From Microbacterium sp. W4I4 (lineage in GTDB: Bacteria > Actinomycetota > Actinomycetes > Actinomycetales > Microbacteriaceae), in the NCBI RefSeq assembly GCF_030816235.1, contig NZ_JAUSXT010000001.1, forward strand, positions 3,534,001-3,598,000: a stretch of DNA of 64,000 bases, in the 5' to 3' direction. The notes beneath the pieces were generated by a model that worked only from the letters and a program-made list of their open reading frames with translations, ran no database searches and was not told the origin of the DNA. Within the stretch, counting starts at the first letter, position 1; every line of letters begins with the position of its first letter. Shown here one piece after another: positions 17,107-26,351 of the stretch. Made by a program: the position numbers and the translations under genes.

Positions 17107-17736
17107 ATGCCTGAGCAGTTCCACCGTCCCGTCCGGCGTCCACCCGCAGCCTTCGACAACCTCGTCGGCGCCGCCGACCCGGCCGAGAAGTCGCGTGTCG
17201 CGCACGCGACGGCATCCGCTCTGCTCCGACGCGCACGACAGGACGAGACCGGCGAGACGACGGAGCGCTTGATCGCGTTCACCGCCGAACACGGGATCGA
17301 CGACATCGCCGAGCTGTGGTCGCTCGCGCCGTCGCGGTCGCTGCCGGGGGCGCTGTGGCGCCTGTACCTGCTGCAGATCGCGATCCGCAGCGACTCCGCG
17401 ACCGCCGCGCTGCTGTACGAACGCGGACGTGTGGAGTTGAGATCGGCGGATGCCGCGATCGCCGGAGCGCCCACACCGGCCAGCCCGGATGAGCTCACCG
17501 CGCTGGTCGACACGATCCTGCGCGGAGTCTTCCAGGGAGATTTCTCGGTGGCGCTGGACCGCGCAGCCGCGTACTGCCGGGTGCAGGCCTCCGGGGCCAC
17601 GCACACCGCCGACGACTACGAGTCGACCGAGCCGGGGCGGGCGAGCGACCTCACCCGCCGGGCGCTGCGGCTGAGCGGTTACGCAGACGACCTGTCGGCC
17701 GCCGCCGGCCTGTGGCGCAGCGGCGCCCTGACCTGA
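17107..17736 (+). CDS. conserved actinobacterial protein of unknown function (often mislabelled RNA polymerase beta)
   Basis: A 209-aa mostly helical acidic cytoplasmic protein: FHRPVRRPPAAFDNLVG at the start, then DPAEKSRVAHATASALLRRA, SRSLPGALWRLYLLQI near the middle and GVFQGDFSVALDRAAAYCRV in the last third. I recall close relatives across Actinobacteria annotated as DNA-directed RNA polymerase subunit beta, but nothing here resembles RpoB: no catalytic or rifampicin-region motif, and one-fifth the length. No enzyme motif is apparent. It starts 20 bp after rskA on the same strand and may share that transcript. Confidence 0.75.
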   Translation: MPEQFHRPVRRPPAAFDNLVGAADPAEKSRVAHATASALLRRARQDETGETTERLIAFTAEHGIDDIAELWSLAPSRSLPGALWRLYLLQIAIRSDSATAALLYERGRVELRSADAAIAGAPTPASPDELTALVDTILRGVFQGDFSVALDRAAAYCRVQASGATHTADDYESTEPGRASDLTRRALRLSGYADDLSAAAGLWRSGALT

Positions 17737-17887
17737 TTCAGGGCATGAAAGAGCCGGACCGCAAGAACGCCTCTCGGCGGAAGGCCGCTCGCAGCGGCAG
17801 AATTTGGAGCCCGGGGTTATGCGGCCCGGCCGATCAAGTGTAACGCCTCTCGGGCGCTGGTATTCCGCGTCGCCCTAAGCTGTGGAC
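17737..17887 (+). other. structured non-coding stretch before pabC
   Basis: The 151-bp gap holds a short hairpin GCCGCT-N3-AGCGGC (17784-17798), a 12-bp direct repeat AACGCCTCTCGG at 17766-17777 and 17842-17853 (76 bp apart), and a run AATTTGGAGCCCGGGG between them. There is no tRNA fold or open frame. It could be a leader RNA of pabC or the 3' end of the preceding transcript. Confidence 0.4.
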
Positions 17888-18769
17888 ATGCCCCAGCGCT
17901 TCGCACTGATGATCACTCCCGTCGACGCCGCGGACGCGCGCGACGACTATTCCGACACCTTCGCGCCGATGGATGTCGAGGCCCCCGCGCTCAGCGTGGG
18001 GGAGTTCAGCACCCAGCGCGGAGACGGAGTGTTCGAGTCGATCGGCGTGATCGACGGGCACGCCAACGAGGTCGAGGCGCACGTGCAGCGGCTGGCCCAT
18101 TCCGCGGAGATCTGCGATCTTCCCGCACCCAACCTCGAGCAGTGGCGGCAGGCCGTGGCGACCGCGGCGACACTGGTCCCGGCCGGGGAGGCCGTGGTCA
18201 AGCTGATCCTCAGCCGAGGCGTCGAGCACGGCCCTGCGCCGACCGCCTGGGCGACGGCGTCTCCCGCGCCCGACTTCGCCGCCGTGCGGCGCGGCGGCGT
18301 GCGCGTCGTGACCCTCGATCGCGGCTACGACCTGGATGCCGCACGGCGCGCGCCGTGGCTGCTGCTGGGCGCGAAGACCCTGTCGTACGCCGTGAACATG
18401 GCCGCGCTGCGCGAAGCGCACCGACGCGGGGCTGATGACGCGGTGTTCGTCACGCGCGACGGGCACGTGCTGGAAGCACCCACCGCATCCCTGATCCTGC
18501 GCATCGGCGACGAGTTCGTCACGCCGGCGCCGTCGGGCGGGATCCTGCACGGCACCACTCAGCTGAGCGTGTACGAGCACCTGGAGTCACGCGGCTTCCG
18601 CACGCGGTACGCCACGCTCACGGCATCCGATCTGGCGGCGGCGGATGCCGCGTGGCTGGTCTCCAGCATCCGCCTCGCGGTGGCGATCACCGCTGTGGAC
18701 GGCGCACCGCTGGCATCCGATCCGGCGCTGACCGCCGAGCTGAACGCCTTCCTGCTCTCACCGCGCTGA
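17888..18769 (+). CDS. pabC: aminodeoxychorismate lyase-like, class IV PLP aminotransferase family
   Basis: A 293-aa fold-type IV PLP enzyme. The Schiff-base lysine is Lys163 in LLLGAKTLSYAVNM. ARRAPWLLL before it and DDAVFVTRDGHVLEAPTASL after it are typical. The phosphate-binding GILHGTTQLSVYE follows. The likely reaction is 4-amino-4-deoxychorismate to p-aminobenzoate plus pyruvate for folate; branched-chain aminotransferase or D-amino-acid transaminase are the alternatives. The ATG at 17888 is preferred to the GTG two codons earlier. Its genomic neighbourhood with nitrobindin, GlnR and phosphate genes recalls the Rv0812 region of M. tuberculosis. Confidence 0.82.
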   Translation: MPQRFALMITPVDAADARDDYSDTFAPMDVEAPALSVGEFSTQRGDGVFESIGVIDGHANEVEAHVQRLAHSAEICDLPAPNLEQWRQAVATAATLVPAGEAVVKLILSRGVEHGPAPTAWATASPAPDFAAVRRGGVRVVTLDRGYDLDAARRAPWLLLGAKTLSYAVNMAALREAHRRGADDAVFVTRDGHVLEAPTASLILRIGDEFVTPAPSGGILHGTTQLSVYEHLESRGFRTRYATLTASDLAAADAAWLVSSIRLAVAITAVDGAPLASDPALTAELNAFLLSPR

Positions 18770-18797
18770 CCGACCCCGGGACAGGTCGCTCCAACTA

Positions 18798-18874
18798 CGG
18801 ATGTCGGCTCAGACGACGGATGTCGGCTCAGATCGCGAATTCCGGCCGACATCCGTCGGATCCGCCGACATCCG
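18798..18874. repeat. cluster of two direct and two inverted 11-bp repeats between pabC and pstB
   Basis: CGGATGTCGGC occurs at 18798-18808 and 18817-18827. Its complement GCCGACATCCG occurs at 18845-18855 and 18864-18874. The two arms can fold into a long stem. The element lies between convergent genes and may terminate both transcripts, or be a REP-like palindromic element. Confidence 0.85.
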
Positions 18875-18904
18875 TGGAGTCTTGGCGGGTCAGCAGAGCG
18901 CAGA

Positions 18905-19684
18905 TCACCCGAAGCGGCCGGAGACGTAGTCCTCGGTCGCCTGCACGGAGGGCGTGGTGAAGATCGTCGCCGTGTCGTCGTACTCGATGAGCTTGCCCGG
19001 CTTGCCGGTTCCCGCGATGTTGAAGAACGCCGTCTTGTCGGACACACGGCTGGCCTGCTGCATGTTGTGCGTCACGATCACGACCGTGTACTCGTTCTTC
19101 AGCTCGCCGATCAGCTCCTCGATCGCGAAGGTCGAGATCGGGTCCAGCGCCGAGCACGGCTCGTCCATGAGGATGATGTCCGGGGATACCGCGATGGCGC
19201 GTGCGATGCACAGGCGCTGCTGCTGACCGCCGGACAGACCCGAACCGGGCTTCTCCAGACGGTCCTTGACCTCGTTCCACAGGTTCGCGCCCTGCAGCGA
19301 CTTCTCCACGAGGTCGTCGGCGTCGGACTTGGAGATCCGGCGGTTGTTCAGCTTGACCCCGGCGAGCACGTTCTCACGGATCGACATCGTGGGGAACGGG
19401 TTCGGCCGCTGGAACACCATGCCGATCTGACGGCGCACGAGCACCGGGTCGACACCAGGGGCGTACAGGTCCTTGCCGTCGACGAGCACCTGGCCCTCCA
19501 CGCGGGCGCCGGGGATGACCTCGTGCATGCGGTTGAGGGTGCGCAGGAACGTCGACTTGCCGCAGCCCGAGGGGCCGATGAAGGCGGTGACGCTGCGCGG
19601 GCGGATGTCGATGTTGACGTCTTCCACGGCGAGGAAGTCGCCGTAGTAGACGTTCAGGTCATTGGTCTCGATGCTCTTGGACAT
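18905..19684 (-). CDS. pstB: phosphate ABC transporter ATP-binding protein
   Basis: The 259-aa ATPase of the high-affinity Pst phosphate importer. Walker A is GPSGCGKST (residues 37-45), the PstB-specific [13 protein letters not shown] region is near 93, the signature is [16 protein letters not shown], Walker B is [13 protein letters not shown], and the H-loop is [13 protein letters not shown]. It is the last gene of pstSCAB, 45 bp after pstA. Length and motifs are textbook. Confidence 0.98.
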   Translation of the reverse strand: MSKSIETNDLNVYYGDFLAVEDVNIDIRPRSVTAFIGPSGCGKSTFLRTLNRMHEVIPGARVEGQVLVDGKDLYAPGVDPVLVRRQIGMVFQRPNPFPTMSIRENVLAGVKLNNRRISKSDADDLVEKSLQGANLWNEVKDRLEKPGSGLSGGQQQRLCIARAIAVSPDIILMDEPCSALDPISTFAIEELIGELKNEYTVVIVTHNMQQASRVSDKTAFFNIAGTGKPGKLIEYDDTATIFTTPSVQATEDYVSGRFG

Positions 19685-19729
19685 CTGTGTGCTTTCCTTA
19701 CGTTCGGGCTCGGGAACCGTCGGGAGCGG

Positions 19730-20809
19730 TCAGCGCCCGGTGATCTTCGGGGCGAGGAACTTGGCGATCAGTCGGGCGATCAGGTTCAGCAGCATGACGA
19801 TCAGCATCAGCGTCAGCGCAGCGGCCCACGCGCGCCCGTAGGCCGCCTCGGGGTTGGTGCCCGGGTTGGTGTACTGCGTGTACACGAAGACAGGAAGCGT
19901 CATCATCTGATCCTTGAAGAGGTTCAGATTCATGCTCTGGAAGTAGCCTGCGGTGAGCAGCAGCGGCGCGGTCTCGCCGATGACGCGGGCGATGGCCAGC
20001 GTCACCGAGGTCATGATGCCGGCGATGGAGGTGGGGAGCACGACCTTCAGGATCGTGAGCCACTTCGGCACTCCGAGCGCGTACGCGGCCTCGCGCAGTT
20101 CGTTCGGCACGATGCGGAGCATCTCTTCCGAGCCGCGCACGACGACCGGGATCATCAGCACGCTCAGTGCGAGCGCGCCCATCAGACCCATGCGGACACC
20201 GGGACCCATGATCAGCGCGAAGACCGCGTAGATGAACAGGCCGGCGACGATCGAGGGGATGCCGGTCATGATGTCGACGAAGAAGGTGATCGTCTTGGCC
20301 AGACGTCCTCTTCCGTACTCGACCAGGTAGATCGAGGTCATCAGACCGATCGGAACCGAGACGACGGTCGCCGCAAGCGTGATCAGGACGGTGCCCCAGA
20401 TCGCGTGCAGCGCGCCACCCCCGTCACCGATGATGTTGCGCATCGAGTAGGTGAAGAACTCGATGTCGAAGCGCCCGATCCCATCGGCGAGAACCGTCCA
20501 CAGCACGGATACCAGCGGAAGGCACGCGATCACGAAGGCAGTCGACACGAGCGCGGTCATCAGGCGGTCGACGGCGTGACGGCGGCTCTCCACGATCGAC
20601 GAGATCGTGAGGATCAGGGCGATGTAGATCACCATGCCGACGAACAGAGTGCCGGCGATGTTGAAGTCGGCCAGCGTGCCGCCGACGTTCATGATGGCGA
20701 ACAGCACGCCGGAGATCACCATCGCGACCGCGAGGAGACCCCAGGGTGCGGCGGCCGGAAGGTGTCCGGCAGTGATCGTGCGGGTCGGGGGAGTGGCGAC
20801 AGTGGTCAT
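19730..20809 (-). CDS. pstA: phosphate ABC transporter permease PstA
   Basis: A 359-aa integral membrane permease of the Pst complex. The N-terminal 90 residues carry three predicted helices (from AAPWGLLAVAMVISGVLF on), more than in short PstA proteins. The BPD-transporter domain follows, with the EAA-type loop REAAYALGVPKWLTILKVVLP that contacts PstB. It starts one base after the pstC stop, so the two are coupled. The pair PstA/PstC forms the phosphate channel. Confidence 0.96.
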   Translation of the reverse strand: MTTVATPPTRTITAGHLPAAAPWGLLAVAMVISGVLFAIMNVGGTLADFNIAGTLFVGMVIYIALILTISSIVESRRHAVDRLMTALVSTAFVIACLPLVSVLWTVLADGIGRFDIEFFTYSMRNIIGDGGGALHAIWGTVLITLAATVVSVPIGLMTSIYLVEYGRGRLAKTITFFVDIMTGIPSIVAGLFIYAVFALIMGPGVRMGLMGALALSVLMIPVVVRGSEEMLRIVPNELREAAYALGVPKWLTILKVVLPTSIAGIMTSVTLAIARVIGETAPLLLTAGYFQSMNLNLFKDQMMTLPVFVYTQYTNPGTNPEAAYGRAWAAALTLMLIVMLLNLIARLIAKFLAPKITGR

Positions 20810-20810
20810 A

Positions 20811-21797
20811 TCAGTTCGCTCCCGAGAACTCGGCGCGGCGGCTGACGATCCAGCGCGCGAGGGCGTTGACCGCGAAGGTCACGATGAAGAGGATGAGGCC
20901 GGTGGCGATCAGCGCGTTGACGCCGGTGTCGTGGGCTTCGGGGAAGTTCAGGGCGATGTTCGCCGGAATGGTGCTCGGGTTCGTGGAGGTGAGCAACTGG
21001 AAGGACACCACGCCCGACACCGAGAGCACCATGGTCACGGCCATCGTCTCGCCGAGCGCGCGGCCCAGGGCCAGCATCGCGCCGGAGACCATGCCGCCGC
21101 GGGCGAAGGGGAGCACCGCCATGCGGATCATCTCCCAGCGCGTCGCGCCCAGCGCGAGGGCGGCCTCCTCATGCAGCTTCGGAGCCTGCAGGAAAACCTC
21201 GCGGCAGATGGCGGTCATGATCGGCAGGATCATCACGGTGAGCACGAGGGAGGCGGTCAGCAGGGTCTTGCCTGTCGGCGACGGCGTGCCGGCGAAGAGC
21301 GGGATCCAGCCGAAGTACGTGTTAAGCCACACGAAGAAGGGCTGGATGAAGGGGGCGAACGTCAGCGCGCCCCAGAGCCCGAAGACCACCGAAGGGACGG
21401 CGGCCAGCAGGTCGATCACGTAGCCGAGGACGGCGGCGAAGCCTCGCGGCGCATAGTGCGAGATGAACAGCGCGATTCCGATCGCGATCGGTGCCGCGAC
21501 GATCAGTGCGATCACCGAGGACCACAGGGTTCCGAACACGAGCGGCCAGACGTAGTCCCAGAAGGACCGCCCGCCGAGGATCTGGTTGTCGGCGGGATCC
21601 TCGGTGAACGCTGGGATCGACTGGATGATGAGGAAGGCCGCCACGGCCGCGAGGACGACCAGGATGATGATGCCGGCTCCGACTGCGGTCGCTGAGAACG
21701 TCACATCTCCTGCGCGTCGCTTGGCCCGGACGGCACCGGTGGGTCGGTGGGCGTCGGTTCGCGTTTCGGGCGGCGAGGCTGGTGCGGACGTGGTCAT
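20811..21797 (-). CDS. pstC: phosphate ABC transporter permease PstC
   Basis: A 328-aa permease with an N-terminal helix (GAGIIILVVLAAVAAFLI) and a BPD domain. The EAA-type loop is HEEAALALGATRWEMIRMAVLP. The YAPRGFAAVLGYVIDLLAAVPSVVFG segment is typical of PstC. It follows pstS after a 168-bp gap containing a large stem-loop that may set the excess of binding protein over permease. It is translationally coupled to pstA downstream. Confidence 0.96.
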   Translation of the reverse strand: MTTSAPASPPETRTDAHRPTGAVRAKRRAGDVTFSATAVGAGIIILVVLAAVAAFLIIQSIPAFTEDPADNQILGGRSFWDYVWPLVFGTLWSSVIALIVAAPIAIGIALFISHYAPRGFAAVLGYVIDLLAAVPSVVFGLWGALTFAPFIQPFFVWLNTYFGWIPLFAGTPSPTGKTLLTASLVLTVMILPIMTAICREVFLQAPKLHEEAALALGATRWEMIRMAVLPFARGGMVSGAMLALGRALGETMAVTMVLSVSGVVSFQLLTSTNPSTIPANIALNFPEAHDTGVNALIATGLILFIVTFAVNALARWIVSRRAEFSGAN

Positions 21798-21862
21798 TTT
21801 CTCCGGTCCTCATTCGGGCGATTCGGATCCACTGCCTCGGGCGGCAGTGACAGGGTCGTGCA

Positions 21863-21928
21863 CAGACGGTGTCCGCTGCGTCGTCCGCCGGAGATCATCC
21901 GGCGGGCCGATGCAGCGGACACGGTCTG
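21863..21928 (-). terminator. long stem-loop between pstS and pstC, possible attenuator
   Basis: The arms 21863-21879 and 21912-21928 pair over 17 bp with one mismatch, enclosing a second stem around TCCGCCGGA / TCCGGCGGG. There is no U-tract on the minus strand, so it is more likely a partial terminator or RNA-stabilising element that raises PstS above PstC/A/B. Confidence 0.55.
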
Positions 21929-21965
21929 CTTGTTCAGTTGTGCGACGATCCGGGGATCGGCGGGA

Positions 21966-23072
21966 CTACTTGGTGACGATGCGGTCGATCGCGGCCTGAG
22001 CCTTCTCGCGCACGGCGTCGGAGATCGGCGCGCTGCCCGCGTTGTCCGCTGCGGCCTTCTGGCCGTCTGCGGAGATGATGTACTCGAAGTAGGACTTCAC
22101 CAGGGTGGCGATGTTCTTGTCCTCGTAGTTCACGCAGCCGATCGCGTAGGAGACCAGGGCGATCGGGTAGGAGCCGCTGGCGGCGCTGGCGGGGTCGACG
22201 TCGAAGACGATGTCGGACTCGCCACGGCCGGTCGCGAGCGGTGCGCTCTCGACGAGTGCCGCGGCGGCCTCAGCGGAGTATGCGACGAAGTCGTCGCCCG
22301 ACTTGACGTGGACCTGTCCGGCGCCGTCCGGGATCTGCGAGGCGTCGAGGTAGCCGATGGTGCCGGCACCTGCGCTGATCGCCTGCGCGACGCCCGAGGT
22401 CTGCTGGGCGGACTCGCCGGACTGGATCGGCCAGGTGTCGTCGTCCTCCCACGTCCACACGTCGGGCGCGGTCGCGTGCAGGTAGGCGGTGAAGGTGCCG
22501 GTGGTGCCGGACTTGTCCGAGCGGTGCACCGGGGCGACCGGGGCGTCGGGCAGCTTCGCGTCGGGGTTGAGCGCGGCGATCGCAGGGTCGTTCCACTTGG
22601 CGATCTTGCCGGCGAAGATGGAGGCGATGGTCGTCGCGTCCAGGTTCAGCGTCTCGACGCCCTCCAGGTTGAACGCGAGAGCGACGGGCGAGATGTAGAC
22701 GGGAACCTCGACGATGTCGTCTGCCGTGCAGGTCTTGAACCCGCCGGCGGCGATCTCCTCGTCGTTGAACGCGCGGTCCGAGCCGATGAAGTTCGATGCG
22801 CCGGAGAGGAAGTTCTCGCGGCCGGTGCCGGAGCCGGTGGGCTCGTAGACGACGGTCGCACCGGTGTTCGCCTCCTGGAAGGCCTTGGTCCAGGCCTCCT
22901 GGGCGGCGGTCTGCGAGGAGGCGCCGGTCGCCTTGATCGTGCCCTCGAGCGTGGAGGCGGACGGAGCGTCCGAACCGGCAGGGGTGCTGGGCTCGTTCGC
23001 GGCGCAGCCGGCGAGTGCGAGTGCAGCGATGGCGCCGATGGCGCTGATGCGAGCGATGCGGGAGATCTTCAC
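21966..23072 (-). CDS. pstS: phosphate-binding lipoprotein PstS
   Basis: A 368-aa periplasm-equivalent lipoprotein that delivers phosphate to PstCA. The signal ends in LAGCAANE, with lipidated Cys about residue 23. Binding-site elements include IKATGASSQTAAQEAW near the N-terminus, GSGTGRENF, and HRSDKSGTTGTFTAYL, which supplies the Ser/Thr/Arg ligands. The first gene of pstSCAB, transcribed leftward from a promoter region holding tandem PHO-box-like repeats, implying induction in low phosphate by the RegX3-type regulator encoded at 34219. Confidence 0.97.
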   Translation of the reverse strand: MKISRIARISAIGAIAALALAGCAANEPSTPAGSDAPSASTLEGTIKATGASSQTAAQEAWTKAFQEANTGATVVYEPTGSGTGRENFLSGASNFIGSDRAFNDEEIAAGGFKTCTADDIVEVPVYISPVALAFNLEGVETLNLDATTIASIFAGKIAKWNDPAIAALNPDAKLPDAPVAPVHRSDKSGTTGTFTAYLHATAPDVWTWEDDDTWPIQSGESAQQTSGVAQAISAGAGTIGYLDASQIPDGAGQVHVKSGDDFVAYSAEAAAALVESAPLATGRGESDIVFDVDPASAASGSYPIALVSYAIGCVNYEDKNIATLVKSYFEYIISADGQKAAADNAGSAPISDAVREKAQAAIDRIVTK

Positions 23073-23135
23073 TGTGGTCCGTTCGATCGAGGGAAGGGTA
23101 CTGGCCCGGTGCAGGGCACACAGTGACAGTAGGAG

Positions 23136-23180
23136 CCTCGGTTAACGAGAGTGACGCCCTCGGGTGAACGGGAGGTGAAC
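23136..23180 (-). promoter_or_regulatory. PHO-box-like tandem 11-bp repeats upstream of pstS
   Basis: On the minus strand GTTCACCTCCC (23180-23170) is followed directly by GTTCACCCGAG (23169-23159), and a weaker GTTAACCGAGG lies at 23146-23136. Direct 11-bp units starting GTTCAC are the PhoP/RegX3 site pattern known from Streptomyces and mycobacteria. The site is about 65-110 bp before the pstS start, suited to activation. Confidence 0.75.
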
Positions 23181-23213
23181 GGGGTGCGACCGGTGTCCTT
23201 CGGGCGCGGGGGC

Positions 23214-24152
23214 TCAGATCTTGGGTGCGTGCGTCTCGATCGAGATGATCCCGGAGCCGGGATTGGTGGCCGAGAGGTGAACGACGGAGAACCCCGCGGG
23301 TTCCAGGGCGCTCGCGCTGCTCACGTACGAGCCGTGCACGGTGCCGGTGGCCAGCGCCACCTCCGAGAGGATCGCCGGCAGCACCGGACGGTGGCTGCAG
23401 AGCACGGCCGCCTTGCGTGAGCGGATACGGTTGCCGACGACGGAGCGGATGTCGGCGGCACCCTCGTCCCAGGCGTCCTGACTGATCCTGGTCGTGACCC
23501 GCGCCGCGTGAGAGACCTTCTTCTGCAGCGGCGCGATCGTCTTCAGGCACCGCTCGGCGTCGCTGGAGACGATGCGACGCACGCCGAAGGCCCTCAGCGG
23601 CGCGGCGATGGCCTTGGCCTGGGTCTGCCCTCTCTCGGTGAGCGGACGGGTGGCATCGGCCCCGTCCCAGTCAGCGCGCGCGACGGCCTTGGCATGACGC
23701 AGCAGGATGAGCGGGAAGGTGTGCAGCACGCCGTCGTCGACGAGGCCGGCGAAGCTGTCGAGGATCTCCACGTCGACCGGGTAGCTCAGGCGCGCCCGCG
23801 CCTTCTTCAGGCTCAGCCACTCGATCGCGGCGATCTCGCCGTTCGGCACGAACGTCGACGCGCGGATCGCGTCATCCGTGGCCTCGGCCGCCCAGTAGTG
23901 CACGACCTTCTGCCGCTTGGGTCGCATCCAGTACTTGCTCACTCCCACCGGCACACCGAGCGCCACCTTGATCCCGGTCTCCTCATGCACCTCGCGCACG
24001 GCGGTCTGCGCCAGCATCTCGCCCGGGTCGACCTTGCCCTTGGGCAGGGTGACATCGCGGTACTTGGTGCGGTGGATGAGCAGGATGCGCAGCTTGCCCT
24101 CGACCAGGCGCCACACGACGGCGCCGGCCGCGAACACCGCGGTGTCCGTCAT
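23214..24152 (-). CDS. NUDIX hydrolase fused to a SixA-type histidine phosphatase (MutT1-like)
   Basis: A 312-aa two-domain enzyme. The N-terminal NUDIX domain has the full GX5EX7REUXEEXGU box (starting GKVDPGE at about residue 37). The C-terminal histidine phosphatase domain starts [15 protein letters not shown] (about residue 145) with RHA as the catalytic motif and a second His in [10 protein letters not shown]. Mycobacterial MutT1 with the same fusion removes 8-oxo-dGTP and diadenosine polyphosphates. The ATG overlaps the ppk stop by 4 nt (ATGA), coupling it to polyphosphate synthesis. The substrate is inferred from MutT1. Confidence 0.9.
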   Translation of the reverse strand: MTDTAVFAAGAVVWRLVEGKLRILLIHRTKYRDVTLPKGKVDPGEMLAQTAVREVHEETGIKVALGVPVGVSKYWMRPKRQKVVHYWAAEATDDAIRASTFVPNGEIAAIEWLSLKKARARLSYPVDVEILDSFAGLVDDGVLHTFPLILLRHAKAVARADWDGADATRPLTERGQTQAKAIAAPLRAFGVRRIVSSDAERCLKTIAPLQKKVSHAARVTTRISQDAWDEGAADIRSVVGNRIRSRKAAVLCSHRPVLPAILSEVALATGTVHGSYVSSASALEPAGFSVVHLSATNPGSGIISIETHAPKI

Positions 24153-26320
24153 CGGACCGATCGCTTGCGACGTCGGCCCTGCACGGCGGACATCGTCCGA
24201 TCCTGCAGATCCACGAGCGGTTCGTCCTCGGTTCCGACAGCGCGCTTCCAGACACCGCCCTCGCTCAGATGCCAGGAGCTCGTCCCCGGGTCCATGGCCA
24301 GGTCGAACAGGTCGTGCAGCTCCTGGATGTGCTCGGGCGCGGACAGCCGCACCAGAGCCTCGACGCGGCGGTCGAGGTTGCGGTGCATCATGTCCGCACT
24401 GCCGATGTAGACGACAGGATTGCCGTCGTTCTCGAAGGAGAAGATGCGCGAGTGCTCCAGGTAGCGTCCCAGGATGCTGCGCACGGTGATGTTGTCGCTC
24501 ACGCCGGGCAGATCCACGCGCATGCTGCAGATGCCGCGCACCCACACCTCGACCTTCACGCCGGCCATGCTGGCGCGGTACAGCGCGTCGATGATCTGCT
24601 CGTCGACCATCGAGTTGACCTTGATGCGCACGCGCGCGGGCTTGCCGGCCTCGGCGTTCTTGGTCTCGTTGTCGATCTGGCGCAGCAGACCCTTGCGCAG
24701 GTGCAGGGGCGCGACGAGCAGCCGCTTGAACTTCTTCTCGATCGCGTACCCGCTGAGCTCGTTGAAGAGGCGGGTGAGGTCCTTGCCGATCTGCGGGTCG
24801 GCGGTGAACAGGCCGAAGTCCTCGTACATGCGGCTGGTCTTGGGGTTGTAGTTGCCCGTGCCGACGTGCGAGTAGTGGCGCAGCACGCCGTCCTCCTCAC
24901 GGATCACCAGCGCCAGCTTGCAGTGCGTCTTCAGACCCACCAGGCCGTACACGACGTGCACGCCGGCCTTCTCGAGCTTGCGCGCCCACACGATGTTGTT
25001 CGCCTCGTCGAAGCGGGCCTTCACCTCCACGAGGGCCAGCACCTGCTTGCCGGCCTCGGCCGCGTCGATCAGCGCCTGCACGATGGGGCTGTCGCCCGAG
25101 GTGCGGTACAGCGTCTGCTTGATGGCCAGCACATGGGGGTCGCGGGCGGCCTGGTCAAGGAATGCCTGCACACTGGTCGCGAACGACTCGTACGGGTGGT
25201 GCACGAGGACGTCGGCGCGGCCGATGGCCTTGAAGATGTCGGGCCGCTCGTTGCTGTCGCCCGGCTGGAACGCCACGGCGGTGGTCGGCAGGTGCGGCGG
25301 GTAGCGCAGGTCGGGGCGATCCACGCGTGCGAGCCCGAACAGGCCGCGCAGATCCAGCGGTCCGGGGAGGCGGTAGACCTCCTGATCGGTGATGTCGAGC
25401 TCCTTGATGAGCAGCTCGAGCGTCACGTCATCCATGTCGTCGGTGATCTCGAGCCGGATCGGCGGACCGAACCGGCGACGCAGCAGCTCGGCCTCGAGGG
25501 CCTGGATGAGGTTCTCGCTCTCATCCTCCTCGATGTCGAAATCCTCGTTGCGGGTGAGGCGGAACGCGTGATGGTCCAGCACCTCCATGCCGGGGAAGAG
25601 GTCGTCCAGGTGGTTGGCGATCAGCTCCTCGAGGCGGATGTAGCGCAGGATCTCACCGGCACGTGGAACCTCCACGAAGCGGGGGAGCATGGGCGGCACC
25701 TTCAGGCGTGCGAAATCCTGACGGCCGGTGCGCGCGTTGCGGATGCGGATCGCCAGGTTCAGCGACAGTCCTGAGATGTACGGGAACGGGTGCGCCGGGT
25801 CGACCGCCAGCGGCATGAGGACAGGGAAGACCTGTGCACCGAAGTACTCGCCGAGTGAGTCGCGCTCGGCATCCGTCAGTTCGGACCACTCGATGATCTC
25901 GATGCCGGCGTCCGCGAGCGCGGGCCGGACCTCGTTGGTCCAGACGGCGGCGTGGCGCAGCTGCAGGGCGTGCGCCTCGGCCGAGATGTCGGAGAGCACG
26001 TCGGTCGCAGCACGCCCGACGTTGGTCGGCACGGCAAGACCGGTGAGGATGCGGCGCTTGAGTCCGGCGACGCGCACCATGAAGAACTCGTCGAGGTTGC
26101 TGGCGAAGATGGCCAGGAAGTTCGCTCGCTCCAGCTCGGGAAGCGTCGCGTCCTCGGCGAGCTCCAGCACGCGCTGGTTGAACGCCAGCCAGCTCAGCTC
26201 GCGGTCGTGGTAGCGGTGGTCCGGAAGGACGGCATCCGGCGCCTCATGCGCATCGAAGTCATCGTCCTCGGCATCCCCGAGTCCGGCGTCGACAAGTACG
26301 GGATCGATCATGGGGTACAT
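24149..26320 (-). CDS. ppk: polyphosphate kinase 1
   Basis: A 723-aa PPK1 that polymerises the gamma phosphate of ATP into polyphosphate. The N-terminal domain has [21 protein letters not shown]. The catalytic His is in [12 protein letters not shown] (about residue 470), with [19 protein letters not shown] after it. C-terminal domains include [14 protein letters not shown], a second conserved His in EHSRIFSF, and [14 protein letters not shown]. The start could be 26320 or the ATG at 26311, which has a better-spaced AAGGA site. It is coupled to the NUDIX-SixA gene downstream. Its position beside pst and glnR fits phosphate and nitrogen stress physiology. Confidence 0.97.
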   Translation of the reverse strand: MYPMIDPVLVDAGLGDAEDDDFDAHEAPDAVLPDHRYHDRELSWLAFNQRVLELAEDATLPELERANFLAIFASNLDEFFMVRVAGLKRRILTGLAVPTNVGRAATDVLSDISAEAHALQLRHAAVWTNEVRPALADAGIEIIEWSELTDAERDSLGEYFGAQVFPVLMPLAVDPAHPFPYISGLSLNLAIRIRNARTGRQDFARLKVPPMLPRFVEVPRAGEILRYIRLEELIANHLDDLFPGMEVLDHHAFRLTRNEDFDIEEDESENLIQALEAELLRRRFGPPIRLEITDDMDDVTLELLIKELDITDQEVYRLPGPLDLRGLFGLARVDRPDLRYPPHLPTTAVAFQPGDSNERPDIFKAIGRADVLVHHPYESFATSVQAFLDQAARDPHVLAIKQTLYRTSGDSPIVQALIDAAEAGKQVLALVEVKARFDEANNIVWARKLEKAGVHVVYGLVGLKTHCKLALVIREEDGVLRHYSHVGTGNYNPKTSRMYEDFGLFTADPQIGKDLTRLFNELSGYAIEKKFKRLLVAPLHLRKGLLRQIDNETKNAEAGKPARVRIKVNSMVDEQIIDALYRASMAGVKVEVWVRGICSMRVDLPGVSDNITVRSILGRYLEHSRIFSFENDGNPVVYIGSADMMHRNLDRRVEALVRLSAPEHIQELHDLFDLAMDPGTSSWHLSEGGVWKRAVGTEDEPLVDLQDRTMSAVQGRRRKRSVR

Positions 26321-26351
26321 CCTTGCACCCGTGGGTGACGGATGCGTGAAC

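Noticed and set aside
17107..17736. RNA polymerase beta subunit label for the 209-aa protein
   Set aside because: No RpoB motif and far too short; the label looks like a propagated error.
19067..20845. 592-codon plus-strand frame opposite pstB and pstA
   Set aside because: His/Asp/Arg-rich low-complexity translation on the complement of conserved transporter genes.
24269..25774. 501-codon plus-strand frame inside ppk
   Set aside because: Antisense to the highly conserved ppk; no ribosome site or recognised domain.
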